A DNA stretch of 64,000 nucleotides from Bacteroidota bacterium (GTDB taxonomy: Bacteria; Bacteroidota; Bacteroidia; NORP154), in the NCBI GenBank assembly GCA_022572355.1, contig JACZWC010000003.1:62001-126000 (forward strand), given 5' to 3'. The position numbers were made by a program, and so were the translations under genes. The notes under the pieces are model-generated. The model searched no databases, was not told the DNA's origin, and was given only the letters and a program-made list of their open reading frames with translations. Below, one piece after another: positions 55,172 through 64,000 of this stretch (its first letter is position 1; every line of letters begins with the position of its first letter).

Positions 55172-58100
55172 ATGAAACTCAACGTAATAATTGGAATAGC
55201 TCTCTTTACTCTATCCAGCATCGTATGGATAAATAATTCTGTCGCTGAACGGTACCCACTGGCTAAAGAGGACAAAATCATTGATGAAAATGCTGACAAC
55301 AACGATGCACAGCAAAAGTCCAGCGGAACTAATTCGCTGCTGGCGGGATGCGCAGAGCCAAACGGTGCTACCTTTATGGAGTTTAACAACGTCCGGGCAT
55401 TGATTCATACGGGTGGCGACATGTTTTGGGATTTATTAAGCGAAGTAAAGTATGAGGTGCCAAAAAATTCATTAAAGCACTCCATGTTTCTCTCCTCCTT
55501 ATGGCTGGGTGGAACCGATGTTAACCAGCAATTAAGGATTGCGGCCCAAAGATACCGTACTAACGGAGTAGACTTCTGGACCGGCCCTCTGGATACATCA
55601 GGAACAGCTGAAATTACGCCGGAGGTATGCGCGGAATGGGATAAGCACTTTATCATTACAAGGCAGGAGGTTGACAAGTTTGTGGCATGGTTTAATGACC
55701 CCGAGGCGCATACTGACTATGTTATTCCAAATTCCATACTGGACTGGCCCGCTCATGGAGATGTTTCGAAAGGACAAGCATATTACATGGCTCCCTTCTA
55801 TGATGAAGACGGAAATGGATTTTATGACCCATACAAAGGTGATTATCCATACTATGATCTCAAAAATGAAGAATGTAACCGAAGCCGCGACAGGGTGTCT
55901 AAACTTTTCGGTGATATAACCTTCTGGTTCGTATTCAACGATAAGGGTAATATTCATAAAGAAACTGAGGGTGATGCCATTGGACTTGAAGTTCAGGCAC
56001 AGCAATTTGCATTTGCCACAAACGACGAGATCAACAACATGACATTTACTAACTATCGTATTATCAACAGGTCCACTTTTACTTTGATTGAGACTTATTT
56101 CGGCACCAACTTCGACCCGGATCTTGGTTATCCTCAGGATGATTACGTGGGATGCGATGTAAAGAGAGGATTGGGTTATTGTTACAACGGCAAGGCGGTT
56201 GATGGATCAGGTGCAACAGGCCATTATGGAGCCAATCCCCCCGCCATAGGTGTCGACTTCTTTGAAGGCCCATTTCAAGATCCCGACAACCTGGATAATC
56301 CTCAAGACTCTGCCTGTAATGCTTTTATCAATGGCAGTATCAACGGATTGAATTTTGGCGATGGTGAAATTGACAATGAAAGGTGGGGAATGAGAAGATT
56401 GGTTTACTATTGTAACTCTGGAACAGGGTGTGACTTTCAAGTGCAGGGAGACCCCAGCATTGCTGTACATTACTATGCTTACCTTAGGGGATATTGGAAA
56501 GACGGGACAAGAATGGTATATGGCGGGAATGGACATATAGGAAGCTGTACGTCTTGTGAATACGCTGATTTCATGTTCCCGGGCGCAAAATCCAATCCTA
56601 CGCAAACTGATGAGTGTAATTGGGGAGTTTGCCAGAATCCGGATGGTACGAATTGCGGAATTACTCCTGGTGACCCTTTACCCTGGACGGAGCAACAAGC
56701 CAACAATGTAGAAGGTGACAGAAGATTTGTTCACTCCGCTGGCCCATTTACCTTGGCTCCGGGAGCTGAAAATGACATTACCGTAGGTATTATCTGGGCA
56801 AGAGCCTCAAGTAGCGATCCATTTCAATCTGTAGAATTGGTAAGGCTAGCCGATGATAAAGCGCAGGCACTATTCGACAACTGCTTCAAAGTACTGAATG
56901 GCCCCGATGCCCCTGTTCTTACTTCTCAGGAACTGGATCAGGAGATCATTCTTTATATTTCCAATCCTGTTACCTCAAATAACTATAATGAGAGCTATCA
57001 TGAACGCGATCCGTTAATAATAGTTCCTCAATTTTTCCCTGGGAGTGAAGACGGAGAAATTATTGACGTCGAATATAGATTTCAGGGTTACCAGATTTTT
57101 CAACTCAAAGATTCGAGTGTTTCGGTAACAGATGTTGGAGATGGTGAACTAGCCAGGCTCGTTGCGCAAGTGGATATCAAAGACGGTATTGCCAAGCTGG
57201 TAAATCTGGAATTTGATGAAGCCATTGGAGCCGAGGTTCCAACGTTAATGGTTGATGGAAAGGATAAGGGAATTTCGCACTCTTTCAGGATAACGGATGA
57301 TGAATTTGCAACAGGTACTAAAGCCCTTGTGAATCACAAGAGGTACTATTTCCTGGCATTGGCCTATTCTCATAATCAATATTACCTGTATAATGGATAT
57401 CCGGATAGCTTATCAATAGCATCAAACAAAAAGCCTTATCTGGCAGGGCGTAAAACCGGTTCTGGTGGGTCAATAGAAAGTATTACCTGCATACCTCATA
57501 TATCTGAAGTTGAGATGAACGGAACTCAAATAAACTCCGTTTACGGCGACAGTCCGGAAGTTACAAGAATTGAGGGCCAGGGTAATGGAGGATTAAATTT
57601 AGAACTCAGCAGCAGCTCTATTAACGCTATAATGGCTGGTGAACCGTGGTCTGCACAGCAACTCACTTATTTAAAGAACGCCGGGCCATTAGGAGTAAAG
57701 GTAATTGATCCGCTACAAGTGAAAGGGGGGCAATACATTGTTAAATTCTTCCTGGACCCCAGAGATACGGTTCCCGTTGTTGGTATGGTTCTGAACCAGG
57801 CTCCTCCCGGTACCGCCGCTCTTACAAACTTTGAAATTGATAAATCATACAGAGATAGATTTACTGTAGGCCAAGTTGTATATATTGAAGGAAGCAAGGA
57901 AAATGATGGTGAGTGGACAATATTCAAAATTGCCAAGAGCGGTCAGGTTGGACATGGTAATTACCTGGCAATTACAACGGAAGAGTATATGACAGATAAT
58001 GATAAAAATCAAATGGGCGTTGTTTATCCAGGATATCGCTGGGCGCTCATGAATGCGAGCAATCCAACGGATACGATTTTCATCTCCGAACATACGATAA

Positions 58101-59692
58101 ATACTCGTGCGGAAGAGTTAATTACCAGTTTAGGGATCTCTATTACTATTGAACAGGTGAGACATCCAGGTCCTGCGTATGCCATACCACAAAAGTTGAC
58201 CGGTAGTGCTGCAGTAATAGGTGCGACAAATCCAGATCCGGCAAATGGATTTTTGGTATCATCAATGACCTTCTCGGATCCAAATAATAGATGGCTTACA
58301 GGAGTTACAGACGGAGATGCGCCTAATGGCCTGAATTGGATTAGATCGGGAACCGGTGATCTTGACTATATCGGTATTGATGATGCTGGATCCTTTGAAA
58401 ATCTTGTTGGGGGAGTTTGGGCGCCTGGAAGGCTTGCCAGCAAAGATACGTTGGGCCCGATGTATGAATACAAAACCAACAATGACCGCCCAACCATGGC
58501 GAATCTAGCAAGTGTAAATATTGTCATTACAGCTGACAAAAGTAAATGGACAAGGTCTGTTGTTATAGAGCAGGAAGAATACACGCTCTATACCCAACCT
58601 CTGGGTTCCTCAATACCAAAACTTAATCTACGAGGAGGACTTTCCGTTGACAAGAATGGAGTGCCATTTGATACTACAGGAGGCAACAGCATTACCGACC
58701 CGCCGAGCACCAACCCAAATGCTGCCAATTACATCTCGAACACTGGAATGGGTTGGTTTCCGGGCTATGCAATCAATATTGAAACTGGAGAACGCCTGAA
58801 CATTATGTTCGGTGAAGATTCATGGCTGGCCAATGGAAATGACATGATCTGGAATCCTACCTCTGATTTAACCAATCCTATCTTTGGTAATACCGTAGGA
58901 TGTCTGGGATGCGCCCCAGATGTGTGCAGCAATCAGAATCCATGCCTGCCTTTCCGTGCAGGAGGCAAGCACTTCATTTATATAATGGGCCATAATGGAG
59001 ATGATACTACAAGTATCTTGCTTGCAAGAGGGGATGTTCCGAATTATGACGCCTGCGCTTATACCAGACAGATGTACATAAAACTGGAATCCTTGACAAA
59101 TCCAACTCAAATTTCCGATGCCAAGATGGCCATATTCAATGATGTTATGTGGGTTGGATTTCCCATGCTGCACGAAGACTTTGATTTCTCGAATCCTTCA
59201 CAAATTCCATCGGATGTTACGGTAAAACTTAGGGTTCAGAGACCTTACATGAGGAATTTCTCAACTGATTCGAATATGGCCAGCACCCCCTTGAATGACA
59301 ATAACCCCATGTATATATTTGATCTGGATGATTTCGCAACGAGAACTAACGTTAATGAAATCGCGGTGGATGCTCTACAGGATATTAATATAGTACCCAA
59401 CCCGTATTTCGCATTCTCAACTTATGAAACAGGCCAATTAGACCACAGGGTTAGGATCATTAATCTACCGGCAGAATGTACTGTGTCGATTTATAATTTA
59501 AATGGGACATTGATAAGACAATTTGAAAGAGATGACAATACGATCACTTCAATTGATTGGAATTTGAAAAATTTCAAGAATGTTCCGATAGCAAGTGGGG
59601 TTTACTTGATACATATAAATGCCCCTGGAATTGGAGAAAGAATATTGAAATGGTTTGGTGTACTCAGGCCTATTGATCTCGACTCATTTTAG
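55172..59692 (+). CDS. Large secreted protein with C-terminal type IX sorting domain (type A-like)
   Basis: A 1506-residue exported protein. N-terminal signal peptide (MKLNVIIGIALFTLSSIVW), then a Cys-containing mature start (LLAGCAEPNGATF). The long central region has no domain I can name. It is rich in Asn, Asp, Gly and aromatic residues and has several short acidic DEDGNGFYDPYKGDYP-like segments that could bind calcium. The last 100 residues form a sorting domain: INIVPNPYFAFSTYET, VRIINLPAECTVSIYNLNGT and IASGVYLIHINAPG. The ATG at 55172 gives a normal signal; a TTG at 55151 is less likely. Placed directly between the TonB receptor and the PorV-family gene. Probably surface-attached. Confidence 0.85.
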   Translation: MKLNVIIGIALFTLSSIVWINNSVAERYPLAKEDKIIDENADNNDAQQKSSGTNSLLAGCAEPNGATFMEFNNVRALIHTGGDMFWDLLSEVKYEVPKNSLKHSMFLSSLWLGGTDVNQQLRIAAQRYRTNGVDFWTGPLDTSGTAEITPEVCAEWDKHFIITRQEVDKFVAWFNDPEAHTDYVIPNSILDWPAHGDVSKGQAYYMAPFYDEDGNGFYDPYKGDYPYYDLKNEECNRSRDRVSKLFGDITFWFVFNDKGNIHKETEGDAIGLEVQAQQFAFATNDEINNMTFTNYRIINRSTFTLIETYFGTNFDPDLGYPQDDYVGCDVKRGLGYCYNGKAVDGSGATGHYGANPPAIGVDFFEGPFQDPDNLDNPQDSACNAFINGSINGLNFGDGEIDNERWGMRRLVYYCNSGTGCDFQVQGDPSIAVHYYAYLRGYWKDGTRMVYGGNGHIGSCTSCEYADFMFPGAKSNPTQTDECNWGVCQNPDGTNCGITPGDPLPWTEQQANNVEGDRRFVHSAGPFTLAPGAENDITVGIIWARASSSDPFQSVELVRLADDKAQALFDNCFKVLNGPDAPVLTSQELDQEIILYISNPVTSNNYNESYHERDPLIIVPQFFPGSEDGEIIDVEYRFQGYQIFQLKDSSVSVTDVGDGELARLVAQVDIKDGIAKLVNLEFDEAIGAEVPTLMVDGKDKGISHSFRITDDEFATGTKALVNHKRYYFLALAYSHNQYYLYNGYPDSLSIASNKKPYLAGRKTGSGGSIESITCIPHISEVEMNGTQINSVYGDSPEVTRIEGQGNGGLNLELSSSSINAIMAGEPWSAQQLTYLKNAGPLGVKVIDPLQVKGGQYIVKFFLDPRDTVPVVGMVLNQAPPGTAALTNFEIDKSYRDRFTVGQVVYIEGSKENDGEWTIFKIAKSGQVGHGNYLAITTEEYMTDNDKNQMGVVYPGYRWALMNASNPTDTIFISEHTINTRAEELITSLGISITIEQVRHPGPAYAIPQKLTGSAAVIGATNPDPANGFLVSSMTFSDPNNRWLTGVTDGDAPNGLNWIRSGTGDLDYIGIDDAGSFENLVGGVWAPGRLASKDTLGPMYEYKTNNDRPTMANLASVNIVITADKSKWTRSVVIEQEEYTLYTQPLGSSIPKLNLRGGLSVDKNGVPFDTTGGNSITDPPSTNPNAANYISNTGMGWFPGYAINIETGERLNIMFGEDSWLANGNDMIWNPTSDLTNPIFGNTVGCLGCAPDVCSNQNPCLPFRAGGKHFIYIMGHNGDDTTSILLARGDVPNYDACAYTRQMYIKLESLTNPTQISDAKMAIFNDVMWVGFPMLHEDFDFSNPSQIPSDVTVKLRVQRPYMRNFSTDSNMASTPLNDNNPMYIFDLDDFATRTNVNEIAVDALQDINIVPNPYFAFSTYETGQLDHRVRIINLPAECTVSIYNLNGTLIRQFERDDNTITSIDWNLKNFKNVPIASGVYLIHINAPGIGERILKWFGVLRPIDLDSF

Positions 59693-59739
59693 TGGTAAGA
59701 TGAATACGTTATTTTTAACAACAATAATCTAAGTGGAAG

Positions 59740-60810
59740 ATGAAAATTAATATTGCAGCATTTACTCTCTTAACATTATTATGTGTTCAGAACCTCTCAT
59801 TTGCTGGAAATCCGGATAGACAGGGATCGGCAGGAGCGGCTGAACTATTAATCAACCCATGGGGAAGAAGTTCTGGCTGGGGAGGAGCCGGCATTGCCTC
59901 GATTAGGGGATTAGAGGCTCAATATTCGAATGTTGCAGGTACTGCTTTCACTCGTAAAACAGAACTAATATTCGCCAGAACGCAATGGTTAAAGGGTACT
60001 GATATAAGTATTAATGCATTTGGTTTATCACAAAGGGTTGGTGAGACTGCTGTCGTCACATTGGGAATTGCATCTATGTCGTTTGGAGAAATAGAAAGAA
60101 CCACTGTTGAAAATCCTGAAGGGGGCATAGGATTTTTTTCGCCTTCTTTTTTTAATTTTTCTCTTTCCTACGCGAAAGAGTTTTCGAGAAGTATTTACGG
60201 AGGGCTTACCTTTAAAGTAATTTCAGAATCAATATCAGACGTTAAAGCATCGGGGGTGGCATTTGATGCAGGAATTCAATATATAACCGGATTGAAGAAA
60301 GGGCAGAAGGACAACTTAAAATTTGGAATTGCATTGAAAAATGTAGGTCCTACAATGAAATATTCTGGCGATGGTCTTTCTTTCAGGGACGTTATTTCCA
60401 GCAGTGAAGTTGACTTAACAATTGAGCAACGTTCTGCTAAATATGAATTGCCATCTTCATTAAGCATGGGGGCTTCTTATGACATCCGATTCGGCGGGTC
60501 TGATTCATTGGATATTCCTTCTATGCATAGAGTGACGCCAGCGTTGACATTCAGCGCTAATTCATTTAGCAAGGATCAGCTCAGAATTGGTGTGGAATAC
60601 GCGTATAAGACGTATTTTATGGTTAGGGTTGGTTATGTATATGAAGGAGGTAAGGAATCTACTACATTCTTAACGGGCCCTACGGCAGGGATAACTTTTG
60701 AAGTTCCGTTGGGCAATAAAAGCGGAACCACCATGGGAATTGATTACTCGTACCGTGACACCAATCCATTTACAGGTGTGCATTCTATTGGACTAAGATT
60801 TAGTCTCTAA
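59740..60810 (+). CDS. PorV/PorQ family outer-membrane protein
   Basis: A 356-residue beta-barrel of the UPF0164/PorV-PorQ group. Signal peptide ending LSFAG; the mature start SAGAAELLINPWGRSSGWGG, followed by QYSNVAGTAF, is the family signature. The barrel ends GVHSIGLRFSL with the terminal aromatic-x-Leu expected of an outer-membrane protein. PorV delivers T9SS cargo to the attachment complex. This gene-specific copy follows its probable cargo by 47 bases, so I infer a dedicated partner. Confidence 0.85.
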   Translation: MKINIAAFTLLTLLCVQNLSFAGNPDRQGSAGAAELLINPWGRSSGWGGAGIASIRGLEAQYSNVAGTAFTRKTELIFARTQWLKGTDISINAFGLSQRVGETAVVTLGIASMSFGEIERTTVENPEGGIGFFSPSFFNFSLSYAKEFSRSIYGGLTFKVISESISDVKASGVAFDAGIQYITGLKKGQKDNLKFGIALKNVGPTMKYSGDGLSFRDVISSSEVDLTIEQRSAKYELPSSLSMGASYDIRFGGSDSLDIPSMHRVTPALTFSANSFSKDQLRIGVEYAYKTYFMVRVGYVYEGGKESTTFLTGPTAGITFEVPLGNKSGTTMGIDYSYRDTNPFTGVHSIGLRFSL

Positions 60811-60956
60811 TCAATATTAGCCTAATTGCTCCTGACCGCAAGTATTCTATCAGATACCAGATAGGCTTTTAAAGACTAAACACGAGCATCCAATTTTATT
60901 TCTTATCTTAGATAAAGTAATGTGCAACTGATTTATCATCTTTAACCATTTCACAA

Positions 60957-61421
60957 GTGGAATATTTTACTAAAGAGGGTTTGAAAAAGTTCATGGAAGA
61001 GTTGAATCAACTGAAATCAGTTGAGAGGCCTTCCATAACCAAACAAATAGCTGAAGCGAGGGACAAGGGCGACCTGTCGGAAAATGCCGAGTATCATGCT
61101 GCAAAAGATGCCCAGGGAATGTTGGAATTAAAGATCGCCAAGTTAGAAGCAATTGCCGCTGACGCCCGAGTATTGGACGAGAACAACCTGGACACCTCAA
61201 AAGTGGTGATACTCACCACGGTGAAGATCAAAAACAAAGATAACAATGCAGAGATGGAATACATGCTGGTGGCGGAAAGTGAGTCGGATCTGAAGGCTGG
61301 AAAAATTTCTGTTGATTCTCCGATGGGAAAGGGTTTATTGGGCAAGAAAAAAGGTGAGATCGCTATTATTAAAGTTCCCAACGGTAAAATGAAATTTGAA
61401 ATAATGAAGATCTCGCGCTGA
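60957..61421 (+). CDS. greA: Transcription elongation factor GreA
   Basis: Rescues backtracked RNA polymerase by stimulating transcript cleavage. The 154-residue length is normal. The N-terminal coiled coil includes ITKQIAEARDKGDLSENAEY, with the acidic tip residues that reach the polymerase active site. The C-terminal FKBP-like domain includes ISVDSPMGKGLLGKKKGE. The start is GTG, giving MEYFTKEGLKKF. The HIT gene follows after six bases, a pairing common in Bacteroidota. The 146-base region before it (60811-60956) contains a TATCTTAG element at 60904-60911 but no clear -33 box. Confidence 0.96.
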   Translation: MEYFTKEGLKKFMEELNQLKSVERPSITKQIAEARDKGDLSENAEYHAAKDAQGMLELKIAKLEAIAADARVLDENNLDTSKVVILTTVKIKNKDNNAEMEYMLVAESESDLKAGKISVDSPMGKGLLGKKKGEIAIIKVPNGKMKFEIMKISR

Positions 61422-61427
61422 GCGGTT

Positions 61428-61829
61428 ATGGCAAGTGTTTTTTCAAAGATCATAGAGGGTGACATTCCTTGTTATAAAATTGCTGAATCAGAAGATTATT
61501 TTGCCTTCCTCGATATAAATCCTCTTACAAAAGGGCACACACTCGTAATTCCAAAGCTAGAGACCGACTATCTTTTTGATCTGGATAATGATAACTATTC
61601 AGGTTTGATGCTTTTTGCTAAGCGCGTAGCCATTGCCATTAAAAAGACAATTGAATGTGAAAGGATTGGTGTTGCAGTTATAGGACTTGAAGTTCCTCAT
61701 GCCCACATTCATCTTGTTCCGATTAACGGAATTTACGATATAGATTTTTCTAAACCTAAGCTCGCACTTTCTGAAACCGAATTTATGGAGATTGCCACCA
61801 GTATCGCTGCAGTGTTCAACGAGCGGTAG
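61428..61829 (+). CDS. HIT family protein
   Basis: A 133-residue histidine-triad nucleotide-binding protein. The triad is HAHIHLVP near residue 90; the N-terminal SVFSKIIEGDIPCYKIAE and LDINPLTKGHTLVIPK are standard. Family members hydrolyse nucleotide phosphoramidates and related AMP conjugates. It lies six bases after greA and ends just before the convergent ruvC. Confidence 0.93.
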   Translation: MASVFSKIIEGDIPCYKIAESEDYFAFLDINPLTKGHTLVIPKLETDYLFDLDNDNYSGLMLFAKRVAIAIKKTIECERIGVAVIGLEVPHAHIHLVPINGIYDIDFSKPKLALSETEFMEIATSIAAVFNER

Positions 61830-61837
61830 TGAGAAGG

Positions 61838-62392
61838 TTATACCTTGCGGCCTGGATTATCACTTAAGAATGCCTTCCAGCCGGAGTAACTCTTGCCAGC
61901 CGTTCCAAGATCCTTTTGAAAATAGTGACAAACAGCTGCTGCCAGTCCATCCGTTGCATCCAAATGCTTGGGCATCTTTTCTATAACCAACAATGATTGG
62001 AGCATTGATGCCACCTGCTCCTTAGAAGCGTTTCCATAGCCTGTAATGGCCTTTTTTATTTTTTTGGGAGAGTATTCAAATATGGGTATATCCCGGTATA
62101 GTGCAGCTGCCATGGCCACTCCCTGCGCCCTTCCCAATTTCAGCATGGATTGAACATTTTTTCCGAAAAATGGCGCCTCTATTGCCAATTGGTCTGGTTT
62201 ATACTCGGTGATCAGGGAAAGTGTTTTTTCAAAAATCCTTTTGAGCTTATCTGCGTGGGTTGGAAGCTTGTTTAGAAACAATACATCAAGTGTGATGAGT
62301 TTCATGGCCGATCCCTGAACGTGTATCAGGCCATAACCCATGATGGTAGTTCCAGGATCAATACCTAAGATTACCCTGTCTTCGTTAGCCAA
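61838..62392 (-). CDS. ruvC: Crossover junction endodeoxyribonuclease RuvC
   Basis: Cuts Holliday junctions during recombination. The 184-residue protein has all four catalytic acidic positions: Asp12 (LGIDPG), Glu72 ([10 protein letters not shown]), and Asp145 and Asp148 ([10 protein letters not shown]). The [13 protein letters not shown] helix is typical. The length is normal. Located 29 bases downstream of the TPR gene in the same orientation. Confidence 0.97.
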   Translation of the reverse strand: MANEDRVILGIDPGTTIMGYGLIHVQGSAMKLITLDVLFLNKLPTHADKLKRIFEKTLSLITEYKPDQLAIEAPFFGKNVQSMLKLGRAQGVAMAAALYRDIPIFEYSPKKIKKAITGYGNASKEQVASMLQSLLVIEKMPKHLDATDGLAAAVCHYFQKDLGTAGKSYSGWKAFLSDNPGRKV

Positions 62393-62421
62393 TATTTAAT
62401 GATTTTTACAAATCTGTGAAA

Positions 62422-63624
62422 TTATAGACCCATCTTCTTCTTTAGCGCAGCATATTTTGCGTCGTCACCTACTCTAACATACAAACGAAGCAAGCTTTGC
62501 AATACCACCGTATCTTCGTTATCTATTACGAGTGCTGCTTCGAAATAGGGAATTGCCTGTCCAAAAATATTTTCTGCCCTCGCCTTTTCTTTGGCATATT
62601 CCTCATTGGATTTTATATCCTTCGCCACTTCCATAATCTTTACACCTTCGTTATAAAACATAACACCGAGGTTATAATTTGGAAGAAACGATGAAGGGTC
62701 TATTTCCAAGGCCTCCTTAAAGTCTGCTGCCGCTTTATCAAGGTCCCCATTTTTCTGATGCAAGGTTCCTCTTACCATATACAATGCATTGTTCTCCGGA
62801 TCATATTCAATATCAGCTCCAAGTCTCTTCATCAACTCATCCGACTTACCCAATGCAATTGACAAATCAACTTGTTCTCGTACCAGAACTGCATTGTCGT
62901 AAAACCGCTTCCTGCCCATTTCAACATATTCCAATGCCTTCACCGTGTCTTTTTCTTCCTGCATTAATCTGCTCATAGATATGTAGATCATCGGATCGTT
63001 GTAATTCATCCCTATTAATTTCGTGAGATGCACCTTTGCCTTTTCATCGTCACCCATTTTATTTGCAGCATAATACTTGTAGAGGATGATCTTTTTTTCG
63101 GAAACATTGTTTCTGGCCAGGTCTTTGCCGGTATCATACTGCAAGCAACCATGTACAAGCTCATAGAGATGGGCAGCTTCCGCATACTTTTCATCAAAAT
63201 ATTTATCCTGCCCTTCAAAGAAGCACAAAATTGCAGCCGTCATGAGAAAAACTTTCGTGGAGTCCTTCAGCGTTTTTTTCTCATCTTCCTCAATGCATTT
63301 CAACAAACTCTCCGTGGCAATGCGAATAGCATCCAACTCAATGTCCTTTCTTTTCTGCTGGTGAATCATCAGATAAGTCCTTCCCCGATAATACCACATT
63401 TTTACGCTGTTCGCCGTCTTGGGGTGTACCGCTGCCAAATCAATGTACTTCTTAGCCTCTTCAAGCTCATCATACTTCTCCTTTATTCCAGCCACCATGC
63501 TTCCATCAACTGCAGTTATGGAAGTTAGCCCGATTGCCTTGGCCGCACTCTGAACATTGTTCTTTTGGGCCAAGGCTATCGCTGAAGTCAAAAGCAAGAC
63601 AATGAAAAAATAAATCTTTCTCAT
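62422..63624 (-). CDS. Secreted tetratricopeptide-repeat protein
   Basis: A 400-residue protein with a signal peptide (MRKIYFFIVLLLTSAIALAQ). Several TPR units follow; the clearest are in the C-terminal half (ALYMVRGTLHQKNGDLDKAA, then NYNLGVMFYNEGVKI). TPR proteins act as scaffolds for protein assembly; the partner is unknown. The ATG at 63624 is preferred over an upstream in-frame start at 63663 because it begins a normal signal peptide. It lies downstream of the M16 peptidase on the same strand. Confidence 0.8.
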   Translation of the reverse strand: MRKIYFFIVLLLTSAIALAQKNNVQSAAKAIGLTSITAVDGSMVAGIKEKYDELEEAKKYIDLAAVHPKTANSVKMWYYRGRTYLMIHQQKRKDIELDAIRIATESLLKCIEEDEKKTLKDSTKVFLMTAAILCFFEGQDKYFDEKYAEAAHLYELVHGCLQYDTGKDLARNNVSEKKIILYKYYAANKMGDDEKAKVHLTKLIGMNYNDPMIYISMSRLMQEEKDTVKALEYVEMGRKRFYDNAVLVREQVDLSIALGKSDELMKRLGADIEYDPENNALYMVRGTLHQKNGDLDKAAADFKEALEIDPSSFLPNYNLGVMFYNEGVKIMEVAKDIKSNEEYAKEKARAENIFGQAIPYFEAALVIDNEDTVVLQSLLRLYVRVGDDAKYAALKKKMGL

Positions 63625-63728
63625 ATTGTTAATTTTTCGGTTATCTGTTATTCCTCGTTTCAAATACTATACCAAAGGGACAACCTCCAGAGGTAGATCA
63701 AGATGATGCGGCGTTAATAGATCAATAT

Positions 63729-64000
63729 CTATTTCACTGTATAAGTAGCTCTCGATATGGGGTTACCCGTCTTATCCAGTTGGCTAAATTTTCCATAGCC
63801 CAGGGCATCCACTTTCTCTTTGAACAGATATTTATTCCCAACAACCAATATGACCATATTATTCGGTCTGATTTCCTCTCTAGCCAATTTGTTAATGTCA
63901 GCTTTAGAAAGGCCTCTAACCACTTCAGCTTGCTGTTCCTTGAAGTCTTTTGGGAGCTTAAAATGGAGAATTGTGTTTAAGTAACCGAGTTTTTGAAATG
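63729..64000 (-). CDS. M16-family zinc peptidase, C-terminal fragment
   Basis: The end of a gene that continues beyond the window. The frame is open to base 64000, so the GTG at 63923 is internal. The translated part contains GYLNTILHFKLPKDFKEQQA, then GLSKADINKLAREEIRPNNM and VILVVGNKYLFKEKVDALGY, ending GKFSQLDKTGNPISRATYTV. These match the C-terminal domain of insulinase-like peptidases. The zinc-binding HxxEH motif lies in the N-terminal part and is not seen here. Confidence 0.8.
   Translation of the reverse strand, partial: FQKLGYLNTILHFKLPKDFKEQQAEVVRGLSKADINKLAREEIRPNNMVILVVGNKYLFKEKVDALGYGKFSQLDKTGNPISRATYTVK

Noticed and set aside
60818..60875. Terminator after the PorV-family gene
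   Set aside because: AGCCTA and TAGGCT could pair, but the stem is only 6 bp around a long loop with a weak T-run.

Overview
The window comes from a Bacteroidota chromosome; the class is not resolved. Evidence: two giant SprB-repeat adhesins with type B sorting domains for the type IX secretion system (T9SS), two PorP/SprF proteins, a GldA-type ABC ATPase, a PorV-family protein, F1 genes arranged as atpD-atpC alone, and promoters of the Bacteroidota form (TTTG or TTG, 17-23 bases, TAnnTTTG).

Layout. 1-214: tail of der. 216-4888: a secreted DUF3857-like protein, then a trans-sulfuration enzyme and metK on the minus strand. 5096-7302: an unexplained three-gene cassette (a TIGR04255-family protein and two unrecognised proteins), the best candidate for an undescribed system. 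7299-10374: gldA, rsgA, a REP-associated transposase (RAYT) between inverted REP palindromes, and dtd. 10464-22561: two adhesin + PorP/SprF pairs, then a MazG-like gene. 22882-28022 (minus): a glycan or envelope cluster (GT9, TMTC-like TPR membrane protein, SGNH hydrolase, alpha/beta hydrolase). 28120-31609: atpC and atpD (minus), then ribF and an LRR protein.

31638-40282 is a thiamine operon: promoter, TPP riboswitch, thiS, a VOC gene, thiC, a ThiE/TenI paralogue, thiD, thiE, thiG, thiH, thiF-rhodanese. It carries two likely foreign insertions: a DUF559 endonuclease domain fused in frame to ThiE, and a truncated ORF6N gene between thiG and thiH. The ORF6N gene is preceded by palindromes that match its own coding sequence.

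40276-44315: GGGP synthase, phosphopantetheinyl transferase, a WG-repeat protein and ahcY; metK, ahcY and the trans-sulfuration enzyme belong to the same methionine/SAM cycle. 44323-51116: a degenerate Rieske-like lipoprotein, a basic/acidic pair of small envelope proteins, and a signalling module with two LytTR regulators around a propeller histidine kinase and an Asp-Gly repeat lipoprotein. 51286-60810: a small ORF, a TonB-dependent receptor, a 1506-residue T9SS cargo and a PorV-family protein. 60957-64000: greA, a HIT protein, ruvC, a TPR protein and the 3' end of an M16 peptidase gene.

No rRNA, tRNA or CRISPR was seen. No gene-free stretch exceeds 300 bases. Family calls rest on remembered motifs; no database search was run.
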